The notes under the pieces: generated by a model
The model's database searches: none
What the model saw: the letters and a program-made list of their open reading frames with translations, nothing else
What the model was told of the DNA's origin: nothing
Made by a program: the position numbers and the translations under genes
Part shown: positions 1 through 6,213 of the stretch, in pieces
Layout: each line of letters begins with the position of its first letter
Position numbering within the stretch: position 1 is the stretch's first letter
Assembly: GCA_036675425.1 (NCBI GenBank)
Contig: JAKFFB010000212.1
Location: forward strand, 1-9,528
DNA length: 9,528 bases
Reading direction: 5' to 3'
DNA from: SCTD01 sp036675425
Lineage (GTDB): Bacteria > Actinomycetota > Actinomycetes > Mycobacteriales > SCTD01

Positions 1-192
1 ACGCTCGAGGTGCCCGCCCCCCGGGCCGCCGACAGGGCCCGCCGCTCCCGCGGTGGCCCCACCCCGCGCCGCGTGCAGCGCCCCGCGACCGTCCGCGCCC
101 ACCTGGCCGAGGCGTCCGCGGCTCCCGCCCTCCCGAAGGTGCTCGGCCTGCCGGCCGGCACCCGCCAGCTCGTCCTGGCCGCCGCCAGCTAA
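1..192 (+). CDS. C-terminal end of an unidentified protein (5' end outside window)
   Basis: Frame 1 is open from the first base to a TAA at 190-192, giving about 63 codons. Nearly every codon ends in G or C, which fits real coding sequence in this GC-rich genome. The visible part begins with an Arg/Pro/Ala-rich, probably disordered stretch and ends in a more structured tail (HLAEASAAPALPKVLGLPAG, then TRQLVLAAAS). No domain or motif is recognisable, so no function is given. A GTG at position 10 could be a start, but the frame is open further upstream, so an incomplete longer gene is more likely. It precedes the carboxypeptidase gene by 83 bases on the same strand and might share its transcript. 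It could also be chance open frame in GC-rich DNA. Confidence 0.5.
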   Translation, partial: TLEVPAPRAADRARRSRGGPTPRRVQRPATVRAHLAEASAAPALPKVLGLPAGTRQLVLAAAS

Positions 193-249
193 CAGCTCGA
201 TCCCGACGAGCCGGGCGAAGCAGGACATCCCGTCCGACCGTCGAAGTCC

Positions 250-271
250 GGCCCCCTGGGGAAGGGGGGCC
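250..271 (+). promoter_or_regulatory. 7-bp hairpin covering the ribosome binding site of the M14 gene
   Basis: GGCCCCC (250-256) pairs perfectly with GGGGGCC (265-271) around the 8-base loop TGGGGAAG. The right arm contains the purine-rich run AAGGGGGG (262-269), the only good Shine-Dalgarno candidate for the GTG at 276. If the hairpin forms in mRNA it would hide that site. The same structure could instead end transcription of the upstream gene, but no T-run follows it. Confidence 0.4.
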
Positions 272-275
272 TGCT

Positions 276-2654
276 GTGGGCGCCACGAGTCGAGTCCGCC
301 GAGCAGCCGCTGCGCTGCTGACCAGCGCGCTGGCGCTGACGATGACCGGCGGCCTGGTCGCCACCGCACCCCCCGCGCAGGCGACGCCGGTCTGCACGAA
401 CGGCTTCAACGGCGGCCCGCCGCTCGCGCTCTGCGGCAACCGGATCTTCCCCGAGGCGGCGATCGCGCGGTCGTACGTCCAGTACTCCGCCGACCCGTCG
501 GGCTTCCGCGAGTACGCCGACGGGCTGCTCTACCTCGAGCAGCTCTACCCGCGCTGGGTGGACGTCTTTCCCCTGGACGAGCACTTCAAGGACCCGAAGG
601 CCGTGACCGCGGGCCCGGACGGCGTCCGGTCCTACGAGGAGACCGACAGCGGTGACGGCCGTCAGATCTGGGTGATCCGGCTGACCGACAAGCAGGTCCC
701 CGACGCCGGCAAGAAGAAGCTCTTCTTCAGCCTGTCCGTCCACGGCAACGAGCGAGGCGGCCTCGAGGGCGGGCTGCGCGCCGCCGAGGACCTGGCGATG
801 GAGGCCGAGGCCGGCACCGGCGAGGTGTCCGACGGCATCGCCAACTACGAGAGCGCGACCGGCAAGGACCCGGCGTTCCACACCTACACGCCGGCCGAGC
901 TGCTCGGGAAGACCGACACCTACCTCGTCGACTTCAACATCGACGGCTGGGAGGTCGGTGACCACTACACGGTGCCGACGTCGGTCTACGACCGCACCAA
1001 CGCGATGAACACCGACCTCAACCGGCAGATGCCGACGCAGGGGTCGATCAACGTGACGCGCAACCCGCTCAAGGAGAGCGAGATGGCGTACGGCACGCGC
1101 TTCATGCACGAGCTCGCCGAGAAGGCGGGCGGTCTGATGTCGTACGGCGCCGACATCCACGGCGAGCTCACCAGCCGCGCGTACGTCGACATCATGTACC
1201 CCGCAGGGCAGTTCGACTCGATCGAGCACCGGCGGCTGATGGCGATCGCGGAGCGCACGAAGTCGGTCATCGACGCCACGCTCTACGCCGGCATCCAGGA
1301 CGAGATCGAGAACGCCAGCGGCGGCAACGAGAGCGAGGGCGTCGAGGAGGTCCCCTGCCACATGGGACCGGTCGGCTGCAGCACCATCCCGACCAACACC
1401 ATCCCGACCAAGCCCGCGCACTGGGCGACGGTCTGGGACACCCTCGGCTACACCGACACGGGCTTCATCGGCGACTACCTCGCCACCGACGTCGCCGTGA
1501 CCGGCATGGACTACGAGATCGCGCTGAACCACACCGTCCCGGACAAGGTCTGGAACGTGTACCTGCAGGAGAACCACATCAACGCCTCCCGCGGGATCAT
1601 CAAGACCGCGATGGCGTACTCCCTGCACCAGGACGAGGAGTTCGCGGCGTTCCGGCTGGAGACCGGCGGCCAGGCCGGCTACGTCTACGACCCCGCGGTC
1701 GTCACGGACAAGGACGCCAACGGTCCCGGTGAGCTGCCCGGGCCGGCCGGCGACGGCATCGGCGAGGACGGCCGGCCGGTGAAGCAGGCGCCCTACTCCG
1801 CGACCCGGATGCGGTACTTCACCGACTCCAGCGCGCTGATGACCAAGCCGTTCGTGAAGCTGCTGCCGGCGGACATCGCGCGCGACGGGAAGGCGCTCGA
1901 CGCGGTCGACTCGCTGGTGCTCGCCGACGCGCCGCTGCCGCGGGACGCGCGCGGCCGCTCGGTGGACCGGGCGGCGTACTTCCGCAACCTCAAGGCCTGG
2001 GTCGAGCGCGGCGGCAACCTGGTGCTCACCGACCGGGCGCTGCACGCGCTGGTCGACCTCGGCCTGGTCGAGGACGGCGACGTCGAGGACCTCGAGGTCT
2101 ACCAGCCCTACAGCGACATCTCGGACTTCACCGACCCGCTGGTCGCCGGGCTGCGCGCCAACGCCCGGCAGCTGGTCGAGGCCGCGATCCTCGGCTACGG
2201 CATCGGTGGCGCCGCCTCCCCGATGACCGGCGTGAGCGAGGAGGCGTTCACCGGCGCCGGTGGCGTCGTCGTCGGCACGACGACCGGTGCGGTCACCCTC
2301 GGCCGGCTGGCCATCGGCAAGGGCAAGGTGCAGGTCGTCGGCGGCGCGCTCCCGACCCCGACCGAGGACAACGACCACCGGTTCGGGCTGCGCGACTACG
2401 GCCTCACCTACAGCGGTCTCTACGTGATGGAGAACGCCGTGACGTACGACGCTCCCGGCCTGGGCGCGGCCGCCCCGCGCGGCTTCTCCCCGGTGCGACC
2501 CGGCACCGCTGCGGCGGACTCGGCGGCAGCCGCGGCGCGCGGGCAGCGGCTGGCCGCGACGGGTGCCGACGTGACGCTGGCCGTGCTCGGCGCGCTGCTC
2601 ATGCTGGGCGCGGTCGCCTCCCGGCGGCGAGGGAGAGCAGCACGACGGGCGTGA
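276..2654 (+). CDS. Secreted M14-family zinc carboxypeptidase with LAXTG cell-wall sorting signal
   Basis: This 792-residue protein probably removes C-terminal amino acids from peptides outside the cell. A Sec signal peptide has Arg 7-9, a hydrophobic core and likely cleavage after AQA (34-36). The M14 signature is visible: HGNE (His156, Glu159) and ADIHGE (His295) supply the zinc ligands, and DLNRQMP (Asn249, Arg250) matches the substrate-binding NR motif. Glu414 in MDYEIALNH is the best candidate for the general base. Residues about 515-750 carry a GATase-like pattern (SLVLADAPLP, WVERGGNLVLTD), an inference only. An Ala-rich linker leads to LAATG (759-763), a hydrophobic segment and an Arg-rich tail, which is the layout of a class E sortase substrate. 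The GTG at 276 is chosen because AAGGGGGG lies about 6 bases upstream. The 3' end overlaps the convergent MFS gene. The peptide substrate is unknown. M14 assignment is confident, anchoring fairly so. Confidence 0.88.
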   Translation: MGATSRVRRAAAALLTSALALTMTGGLVATAPPAQATPVCTNGFNGGPPLALCGNRIFPEAAIARSYVQYSADPSGFREYADGLLYLEQLYPRWVDVFPLDEHFKDPKAVTAGPDGVRSYEETDSGDGRQIWVIRLTDKQVPDAGKKKLFFSLSVHGNERGGLEGGLRAAEDLAMEAEAGTGEVSDGIANYESATGKDPAFHTYTPAELLGKTDTYLVDFNIDGWEVGDHYTVPTSVYDRTNAMNTDLNRQMPTQGSINVTRNPLKESEMAYGTRFMHELAEKAGGLMSYGADIHGELTSRAYVDIMYPAGQFDSIEHRRLMAIAERTKSVIDATLYAGIQDEIENASGGNESEGVEEVPCHMGPVGCSTIPTNTIPTKPAHWATVWDTLGYTDTGFIGDYLATDVAVTGMDYEIALNHTVPDKVWNVYLQENHINASRGIIKTAMAYSLHQDEEFAAFRLETGGQAGYVYDPAVVTDKDANGPGELPGPAGDGIGEDGRPVKQAPYSATRMRYFTDSSALMTKPFVKLLPADIARDGKALDAVDSLVLADAPLPRDARGRSVDRAAYFRNLKAWVERGGNLVLTDRALHALVDLGLVEDGDVEDLEVYQPYSDISDFTDPLVAGLRANARQLVEAAILGYGIGGAASPMTGVSEEAFTGAGGVVVGTTTGAVTLGRLAIGKGKVQVVGGALPTPTEDNDHRFGLRDYGLTYSGLYVMENAVTYDAPGLGAAAPRGFSPVRPGTAAADSAAAAARGQRLAATGADVTLAVLGALLMLGAVASRRRGRAARRA
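1382..1411 (+). repeat. Perfect 15-bp tandem duplication inside the M14 gene
   Basis: CACCATCCCGACCAA occurs twice head-to-tail (1382-1396 and 1397-1411). It stays in frame and encodes TIPTN followed by TIPTK (residues 370-379). The copies lie just after two cysteines (CHMGPVGC) in a likely surface loop between His295 and Glu414. The exact identity suggests recent slippage. Confidence 0.9.
2550..2651 (+). other. LAATG sortase-type cell-wall sorting signal of the M14 protein
   Basis: Codons 759-792 encode LAATG, then about 18 mostly hydrophobic residues from Ala764 to Ser782, then a short arginine-rich tail. This three-part arrangement is the classical sorting signal. The LAXTG form rather than LPXTG is the one associated with class E sortases of GC-rich actinobacteria. 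A sortase would be expected to cut between Thr762 and Gly763. No sortase gene is in the window. Confidence 0.75.
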
Positions 2655-3852
2655 GCAGCAGCGCCGCGGCGGCGTTGAGCCCGCCGTAGCCGACCAGCCC
2701 GAGCGCGACCCCCGCGAGCGCGCCGGCCGCCGCGCCGGAGAGCCCCATCAGCAGGTCGGCGACGCCCTGCACCGAGGTGCGCACGTCGTCCGGAACCGAC
2801 TCCGACACCATCGTGGACCCGGCGACCAGGCAGGCCGACCAGCCCAGGCCCAGCAGCATCAGGCCGAGGCCGGCCCGGTCGTGCGAGGACTGCGACGTGC
2901 CGGCGACGGCGAGCGACCCGGCGAGCAGGACGACACCGAGCGCGATCGTCGGCGTGCGTCCGGCGCGGTCGGAGAGCCAGCCGAAGACCGGGCTGGCGGC
3001 GTACATCCCGATCACGTGCGCGCTGATGACCAGGCCCACGACCCGCAGCGTCGCGCCGTGGTCGACCAGGTGCACGGGCGTCATCACCATCACACCGACC
3101 ATCACCGCGTGCGCGACGCAGACGGCGACCAGCCCGAGCAGCGCCCGCGGCGAGGCGACGACGGCGGCCAGCGAGACGCGGATCCCGCCAGGGACCACGG
3201 CGTCCTGTCCCGCCGGCGGCGCGGTGGTCAGCTCGAGCGGGTCCGGGCGCAGCCGGACGAGCACCAGCAGCGCGGCGAGCGCGAAGGCGAGCACCGAGAA
3301 CAGGTACGGGCCGGCGAGCACGGGCAGCCCGATCCGGCGGCCGAGGCTGCCGCCGGCGTCGGAGAGGTTGGGACCGAGGACGACCCCCACGGTCGTCGCC
3401 CAGACCACGAGGGACAGCGCACGGCCCCGGGCGCTGTCGGCCGCGGCGTCGGTCGCGGCGTAGCGCGCCTGCAGCCCGGCCGCGGAGGCGCCGCCGAACA
3501 GCAGCGAGCCGAGCAGGACCAGCGCGAAGCTGCCGATCTCCGCGGCCAGCAGGATCAGGCCGGCGCCGGTCAGGCCGATGAGGTAGCCGGTGCTCAGGGC
3601 CGGCCGGCGGCCGGCGCGCTGGGCGTACCTCGCGAGCGGCACCGCCAGCAGCGCGGCGCCGAGCACGGTCGCGGTCTGCGACAGCCCGGCCAGCGTCGTC
3701 GAGCCGGACAGGTCGCGGGCGAGCAGGCTGCCGACGGCGATCCCGCTGGCGATGCCGACGCCGCCGAGCGCCTGGCTGGTGACGAGCGTCGGGACGGTCC
3801 GGCGCTGGACGGCGGCGCGCGCATCCTCTGAGCGCTGCACGCCGGCGGTCAT
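2599..3852 (-). CDS. MFS-family transporter (DHA1-like)
   Basis: This membrane carrier probably moves a small molecule against proton flow; the substrate cannot be told. From the ATG at 3852 it has 417 residues, usual for a 12-helix MFS protein. Motif A-type loops appear in both halves: PLARYAQRAGRRPAL (residues 72-86) and FGWLSDRAGRTP (290-301). Hydrophobic helices fill the rest, and a hydrophilic loop (about 200-225) separates the halves. I prefer the ATG at 3852 because GAGG lies 8 bases upstream. A GTG at 3888 is also in frame (429 residues) but lacks a good ribosome binding site and lies 5 bases from the 3893-3928 hairpin. The gene follows the solute-binding lipoprotein gene by 88 bases. 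Its 3' end overlaps the convergent peptidase gene by 56 bases. Confidence 0.85.
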   Translation of the reverse strand: MTAGVQRSEDARAAVQRRTVPTLVTSQALGGVGIASGIAVGSLLARDLSGSTTLAGLSQTATVLGAALLAVPLARYAQRAGRRPALSTGYLIGLTGAGLILLAAEIGSFALVLLGSLLFGGASAAGLQARYAATDAAADSARGRALSLVVWATTVGVVLGPNLSDAGGSLGRRIGLPVLAGPYLFSVLAFALAALLVLVRLRPDPLELTTAPPAGQDAVVPGGIRVSLAAVVASPRALLGLVAVCVAHAVMVGVMVMTPVHLVDHGATLRVVGLVISAHVIGMYAASPVFGWLSDRAGRTPTIALGVVLLAGSLAVAGTSQSSHDRAGLGLMLLGLGWSACLVAGSTMVSESVPDDVRTSVQGVADLLMGLSGAAAGALAGVALGLVGYGGLNAAAALLLTPVVLLSLAAGRRPRPA

Positions 3853-3864
3853 GCGCGCATCCTC
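3817..3864. repeat. 12-bp direct repeat bracketing the MFS start codon
   Basis: GCGCGCATCCTC occurs at 3817-3828 and 3853-3864, with starts 36 bases apart. On the coding (minus) strand each copy reads GAGGATGCGCGC. The copy at 3853-3864 supplies the GAGG ribosome binding site just before ATG 3852. The other lies inside the gene and encodes Glu-Asp-Ala-Arg. Confidence 0.85.
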
Positions 3865-3892
3865 GCGCAGGGGGTCCACGACTTTCACGCGC

Positions 3893-3928
3893 CGCCGAGC
3901 CGCCCGGGTCCACGCGGGCGGCTCGGCG
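3893..3928 (-). terminator. 14-bp perfect GC hairpin after the lipoprotein gene
   Basis: CGCCGAGCCGCCCG (3893-3906) pairs without mismatch with CGGGCGGCTCGGCG (3915-3928) around the loop GGTCCACG. It starts 12 bases past the lipoprotein stop at 3941 on the minus strand and precedes the MFS ATG by 40 bases. There is no T-run, as is common for actinobacterial terminators. It may end most transcripts or reduce MFS expression relative to the lipoprotein. Confidence 0.75.
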
Positions 3929-3940
3929 ACGTGCGCCTGG

Positions 3941-5560
3941 TCAGCCGGTGACGGTCACGTCGGCCAGCTGGATGGTGCCGAAGGCGTCGACGACGACGTT
4001 CGCCACCCGCTCGGAGTGCACGGCCTGCACCTGGCCGAAGAACATCGGCGCGACCGGCATCTCCTCGAGCAGCAGGTCCTCGGCGGCCTGGTACTTCGCG
4101 ATGGCCTCCTCGTTCGAGGCGGCGGAGTTGCCCTCGGCGATCAGCCGGTCGAACTCCGCGTTGCTGAAGAACGAGGAGTTGGAGCCGTTCGGCGGCAGCG
4201 CAGCCGTGCCGAACAGCGGCTCGAGGTAGTTCTGCGGGCTCGGGTAGTCCATCGACCACCCGTAGCGGAACGGGCCGGTCATCCCCTTGGAGTCCATCTT
4301 GGGCAGGTACTCCGCGAACTGCAGACCGCCCTGCAGCCGGTAGGTGATGCCGAGCGCGTCGCGCAGGTTGTTGCCGACGGCCTGCACCCACTCGTCGTGG
4401 CCGGCGCCGGCGTTGAACCACAGGTCGACCGGCTTGCTGGTGTCGAATCCGGTCTGCTCGAGGAGCGCCTTGGCCTCGTCGGGCTTGTACCGGCAGTAGG
4501 CGCAGGCGTCGCCGCGCGAGCCGTCGACGACGGGCGAGATCGCGGAGTACGCCGGCTCGCGGGTGCCGTCGAAGACGGCGTCGACGATCGCCTGGCGGTC
4601 GATGGCCATCGAGAACGCCTGGCGGACCCGCTTGTCCTCGAAGCGCGGGTCGTACGTCGGGAAGTTCAGGTACGTGGTCGAGGAGCTCGGCCGGGTCAGG
4701 TAGCGCTCGCCGAACTCGTCCGGCGCGGAGGTGATCGCGTCGGGCGGGATCTGGTCGAGGACGTCCAGGTTGCCCGCCTGGATCTCGAGGTACTGGGTGT
4801 TGATGTCGGCGATGACCTTCACCTCGACGCCGTCGGCCTTGGCGGGCTCGCCGGCGTAGTCCTCGTAGCGCGACATCGTGAAGCCGACGTCGGGCACGAA
4901 CGGCTCGTCCGCCTTGAAGGGGCCGTTGCCGATCGGCTGCTTGCCGAAGGCCTCGGGGTCGTCGAAGAACGCCTTCGGCAGCGGGAAGAACGCGTTGTAG
5001 CCGACGGTCAGCGGGAACTGCGCGAACGGCGAGGACAGCTTCACCGTGAACGTCCGGGGGTCGACGACCTTCAGCCCGCTCATCGCCGTCGCCTTCGGCG
5101 TGCCGCCCTCGGCCGCCTGCAGGTCCTCGTAGCCCTCGATGTTGCTGAAGAAGTAGGACGCGCCCTGGGCGTTGGTCGACAGCGCGCCGTAGTTCCACGC
5201 GTCGACGAAGGAGGCGGCGTCGACGGGCGAGCCGTCGTGGAAGGTCCAGCCGTCCTTGAGCGTCACCGTCCAGAGCGTGCTGTCGTCGGACTCGATCGAC
5301 TCGGCGACGCCGCTGTAGACGGCCTCGGAGGTCTCCGGGTCGTACTCGATGAGACCGGTGAACAGGCCGGAGAGGACGAGGTTGCCCTCGCTCTCGGTGG
5401 TGTTGGTCGGGATGAGCGGGTTCTCCGGCGTGGTGATGGTGACCGAGAACGTCCCGCCCGAGTCGCCGCCCGGCTCGTCGTCACCGCCGCCGCCGCAGGC
5501 GGTCGCGCCGAGGGCGAGGACGAGCAGGGCCGCGGCCGCGCGGCGTCGATGAGTGGGCAT
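3941..5560 (-). CDS. Peptide/oligopeptide-type ABC transporter substrate-binding lipoprotein (SBP family 5)
   Basis: This 539-residue lipoprotein is held on the outer face of the membrane and captures peptides or similar solutes. The N-terminus has Arg residues, a hydrophobic core and a lipobox-like GATAC with Cys22 as the lipid site, then a Gly/Asp-rich linker. Family 5 features follow: LVLSGLFTGLIEYDPET (61-77), LKDGWTFHDGSPVDAASF (101-118), IGNGPF (210-215) and VRQAFSMAIDR (312-322). The length is normal. The ATG at 5560 is chosen over longer in-frame extension because GGAGG lies 4 bases upstream and the signal peptide begins there. Cys353 and Cys356 (CAYC) are an unusual pair for this family. 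No permease or ATPase gene is adjacent. The next gene downstream is the MFS carrier, so the protein must use components encoded elsewhere or act as a sensor. Confidence 0.9.
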   Translation of the reverse strand: MPTHRRRAAAALLVLALGATACGGGGDDEPGGDSGGTFSVTITTPENPLIPTNTTESEGNLVLSGLFTGLIEYDPETSEAVYSGVAESIESDDSTLWTVTLKDGWTFHDGSPVDAASFVDAWNYGALSTNAQGASYFFSNIEGYEDLQAAEGGTPKATAMSGLKVVDPRTFTVKLSSPFAQFPLTVGYNAFFPLPKAFFDDPEAFGKQPIGNGPFKADEPFVPDVGFTMSRYEDYAGEPAKADGVEVKVIADINTQYLEIQAGNLDVLDQIPPDAITSAPDEFGERYLTRPSSSTTYLNFPTYDPRFEDKRVRQAFSMAIDRQAIVDAVFDGTREPAYSAISPVVDGSRGDACAYCRYKPDEAKALLEQTGFDTSKPVDLWFNAGAGHDEWVQAVGNNLRDALGITYRLQGGLQFAEYLPKMDSKGMTGPFRYGWSMDYPSPQNYLEPLFGTAALPPNGSNSSFFSNAEFDRLIAEGNSAASNEEAIAKYQAAEDLLLEEMPVAPMFFGQVQAVHSERVANVVVDAFGTIQLADVTVTG

Positions 5561-5623
5561 GGGGCCTCCGGGATCCGATGGGTCGGTGCCGAGGATGGTG
5601 ACCACGCCGTCCAGCGAAATCGA

Positions 5624-5693
5624 CTGTCCACAACCAGATCTCATGAATGCGAGGGCACTGATAGCCGCTGGTTGTGAGTGGGTTGTCGAACAG
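5624..5693. promoter_or_regulatory. Operator-like cluster of CACAACC/GGTTGTG half-sites in the divergent promoter region
   Basis: CACAACCAG (5629-5637) and CTGGTTGTG (5668-5676) form a perfect 9-bp inverted repeat with a 30-base spacer. A further GGTTGT (5681-5686) sits 11 bases after the GGTTGT at 5670-5675, about one helical turn. The outermost sequences also mirror each other imperfectly (CTGTCCACAACC at 5624-5635 and GGTTGTCGAACAG at 5681-5693). The cluster lies 64-133 bases upstream of the lipoprotein start and 61-130 bases before the LysR-type ATG, in a locally less GC-rich stretch. This suits binding by a dimeric regulator. Which protein binds is unknown. Confidence 0.55.
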
Positions 5694-5726
5694 TTCCCGG
5701 ACCGTGATCTCGGAGAGATGTGAGCG

Positions 5727-5739
5727 GCCCGGCACGGGC
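5727..5739 (+). promoter_or_regulatory. Small hairpin in the leader of the LysR-type gene
   Basis: GCCCG (5727-5731) pairs with CGGGC (5735-5739) around a 3-base loop, 14 bases before the ATG at 5754. A good ribosome binding site (GGAG at 5712-5715) lies upstream of it, next to an ATGTGA start-stop at 5718-5723, and not near the LysR ATG. Translation of the LysR-type gene may therefore be poor. Confidence 0.3.
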
Positions 5740-5753
5740 TGTACCTTCCGCGC

Positions 5754-6116
5754 ATGGCGATGCCTGCGACCTCAGGTGCGTACGGTCCCGTCCCCGGCGC
5801 GCCCGAGCTCGGGCTCGGCGAGCTCGCGGCGTTCGTCATCCTCGCCGAGGAGCGCAGCTTCACCCGCTCGGCCCGCCGGCTGCACCTCTCGCAACCCGGC
5901 CTGAGCGCGCGGATCGCCCGGCTCGAGCGCGCGCTCGGGGTGCGGCTGGTGAACCGCACGACCCGCTCGGTCGAGCTCACCGCCGAGGGGCAGGCACTGC
6001 TGCCGGTCGCCTCGTCGACGGTGGAGTCCTTCACCCACGTGCGCGCCCGGTTCGCCGCCGCCGAGCAGCACCGTCGCGACCTGCTGTCGGAGTCCCGGGC
6101 GATGCACTTCCGCTGA
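5754..6116 (+). CDS. Truncated LysR-type regulator: DNA-binding domain only
   Basis: The 120-residue product has a clear LysR winged helix-turn-helix at about residues 22-81. The segment FTRSARRLHLSQPGLSARI (36-54) contains the recognition helix, followed by LGVRLVNRTTRSVELTAEG (61-79). The linker helix starts at about 83, but the protein stops at 120. The effector-binding domain of about 200 residues found in normal family members (around 300 residues) is missing, and no continuation is visible in any plus frame before 6290. It lies divergent to the peptide-binding lipoprotein gene, the usual position of a LysR regulator relative to its target. It may be a decayed gene, or a short DNA-binding protein that no longer senses a ligand. 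There is no clear ribosome binding site at 5754; ATG 5760 is an alternative start. Domain call is confident, functionality is not. Confidence 0.7.
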   Translation: MAMPATSGAYGPVPGAPELGLGELAAFVILAEERSFTRSARRLHLSQPGLSARIARLERALGVRLVNRTTRSVELTAEGQALLPVASSTVESFTHVRARFAAAEQHRRDLLSESRAMHFR

Positions 6117-6146
6117 GCCACTTCTCGCTGAGCCACCTGCGCTGAT
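6105..6146 (+). repeat. Three imperfect 13-15 bp tandem repeats across the LysR stop codon
   Basis: Consecutive units read CACTTCCGCTGAGC (6105-6118), CACTTCTCGCTGAGC (6119-6133) and CACCTGCGCTGAT (6134-6146). The first unit contains the TGA that ends the LysR-type frame. The second differs by one inserted T, which shifts the frame. Slippage here may have created or followed the truncation. Confidence 0.7.
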
Positions 6147-6213
6147 CATCCGCAGGATCGCCGTCGTAGAGGATGCTGAGCGGCACTGTGGACGGGGATG
6201 CTGCGGATGATCA
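6143..6213. repeat. 23-bp inverted repeat (21 of 23 matching) between convergent genes
   Basis: The left arm is 6143-6165 and the right arm is 6191-6213. The outer 13 bases match perfectly (TGATCATCCGCAG against CTGCGGATGATCA), and eight of the inner ten also match. The 25-base spacer is 6166-6190. It lies between the stop of the LysR-type gene (6116) and the stop of the XRE-cupin gene (6298). It could be a two-way terminator, or the remains of a small mobile element, although no transposase or target duplication is seen. Confidence 0.7.

Noticed and set aside
189..2378. 729-codon open frame antisense to the peptidase gene
   Set aside because: Arg/Val/Asp-rich shadow produced by GC-rich third positions; it has no start signal or domain, and the plus strand has clear M14 motifs.
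2420..3913. 497-codon minus-strand frame overlapping the MFS gene
   Set aside because: Arg/Ala/Gly-rich alternate frame of the MFS gene without membrane helices.
5624..5632. DnaA-box-like CTGTCCACA
   Set aside because: A single site with one mismatch to TTGTCCACA, no cluster and no dnaA or dnaN nearby; it fits better as part of the half-site cluster.
3590..5677. 695-codon plus-strand frame across the lipoprotein and MFS genes
   Set aside because: Arg/Val/Glu/Leu-rich low-complexity shadow of minus-strand genes; no domain and no ribosome binding site.
5561..6136. 192-residue N-terminal extension of the lipoprotein in the same frame
   Set aside because: It would cover the divergent promoter region and the LysR-type gene; the lipoprotein signal peptide and GGAGG site fix the start at 5560.
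5720..6145. 141-codon frame starting at GTG 5720 with a good GGAG site
   Set aside because: The product is Arg/Pro/Ala-rich without motifs, while the overlapping frame from 5754 encodes an obvious LysR helix-turn-helix.
6143..6213. Complete insertion sequence or MITE
   Set aside because: The inverted repeat is real, but there is no transposase and no flanking target duplication, and a second copy cannot be looked for here.
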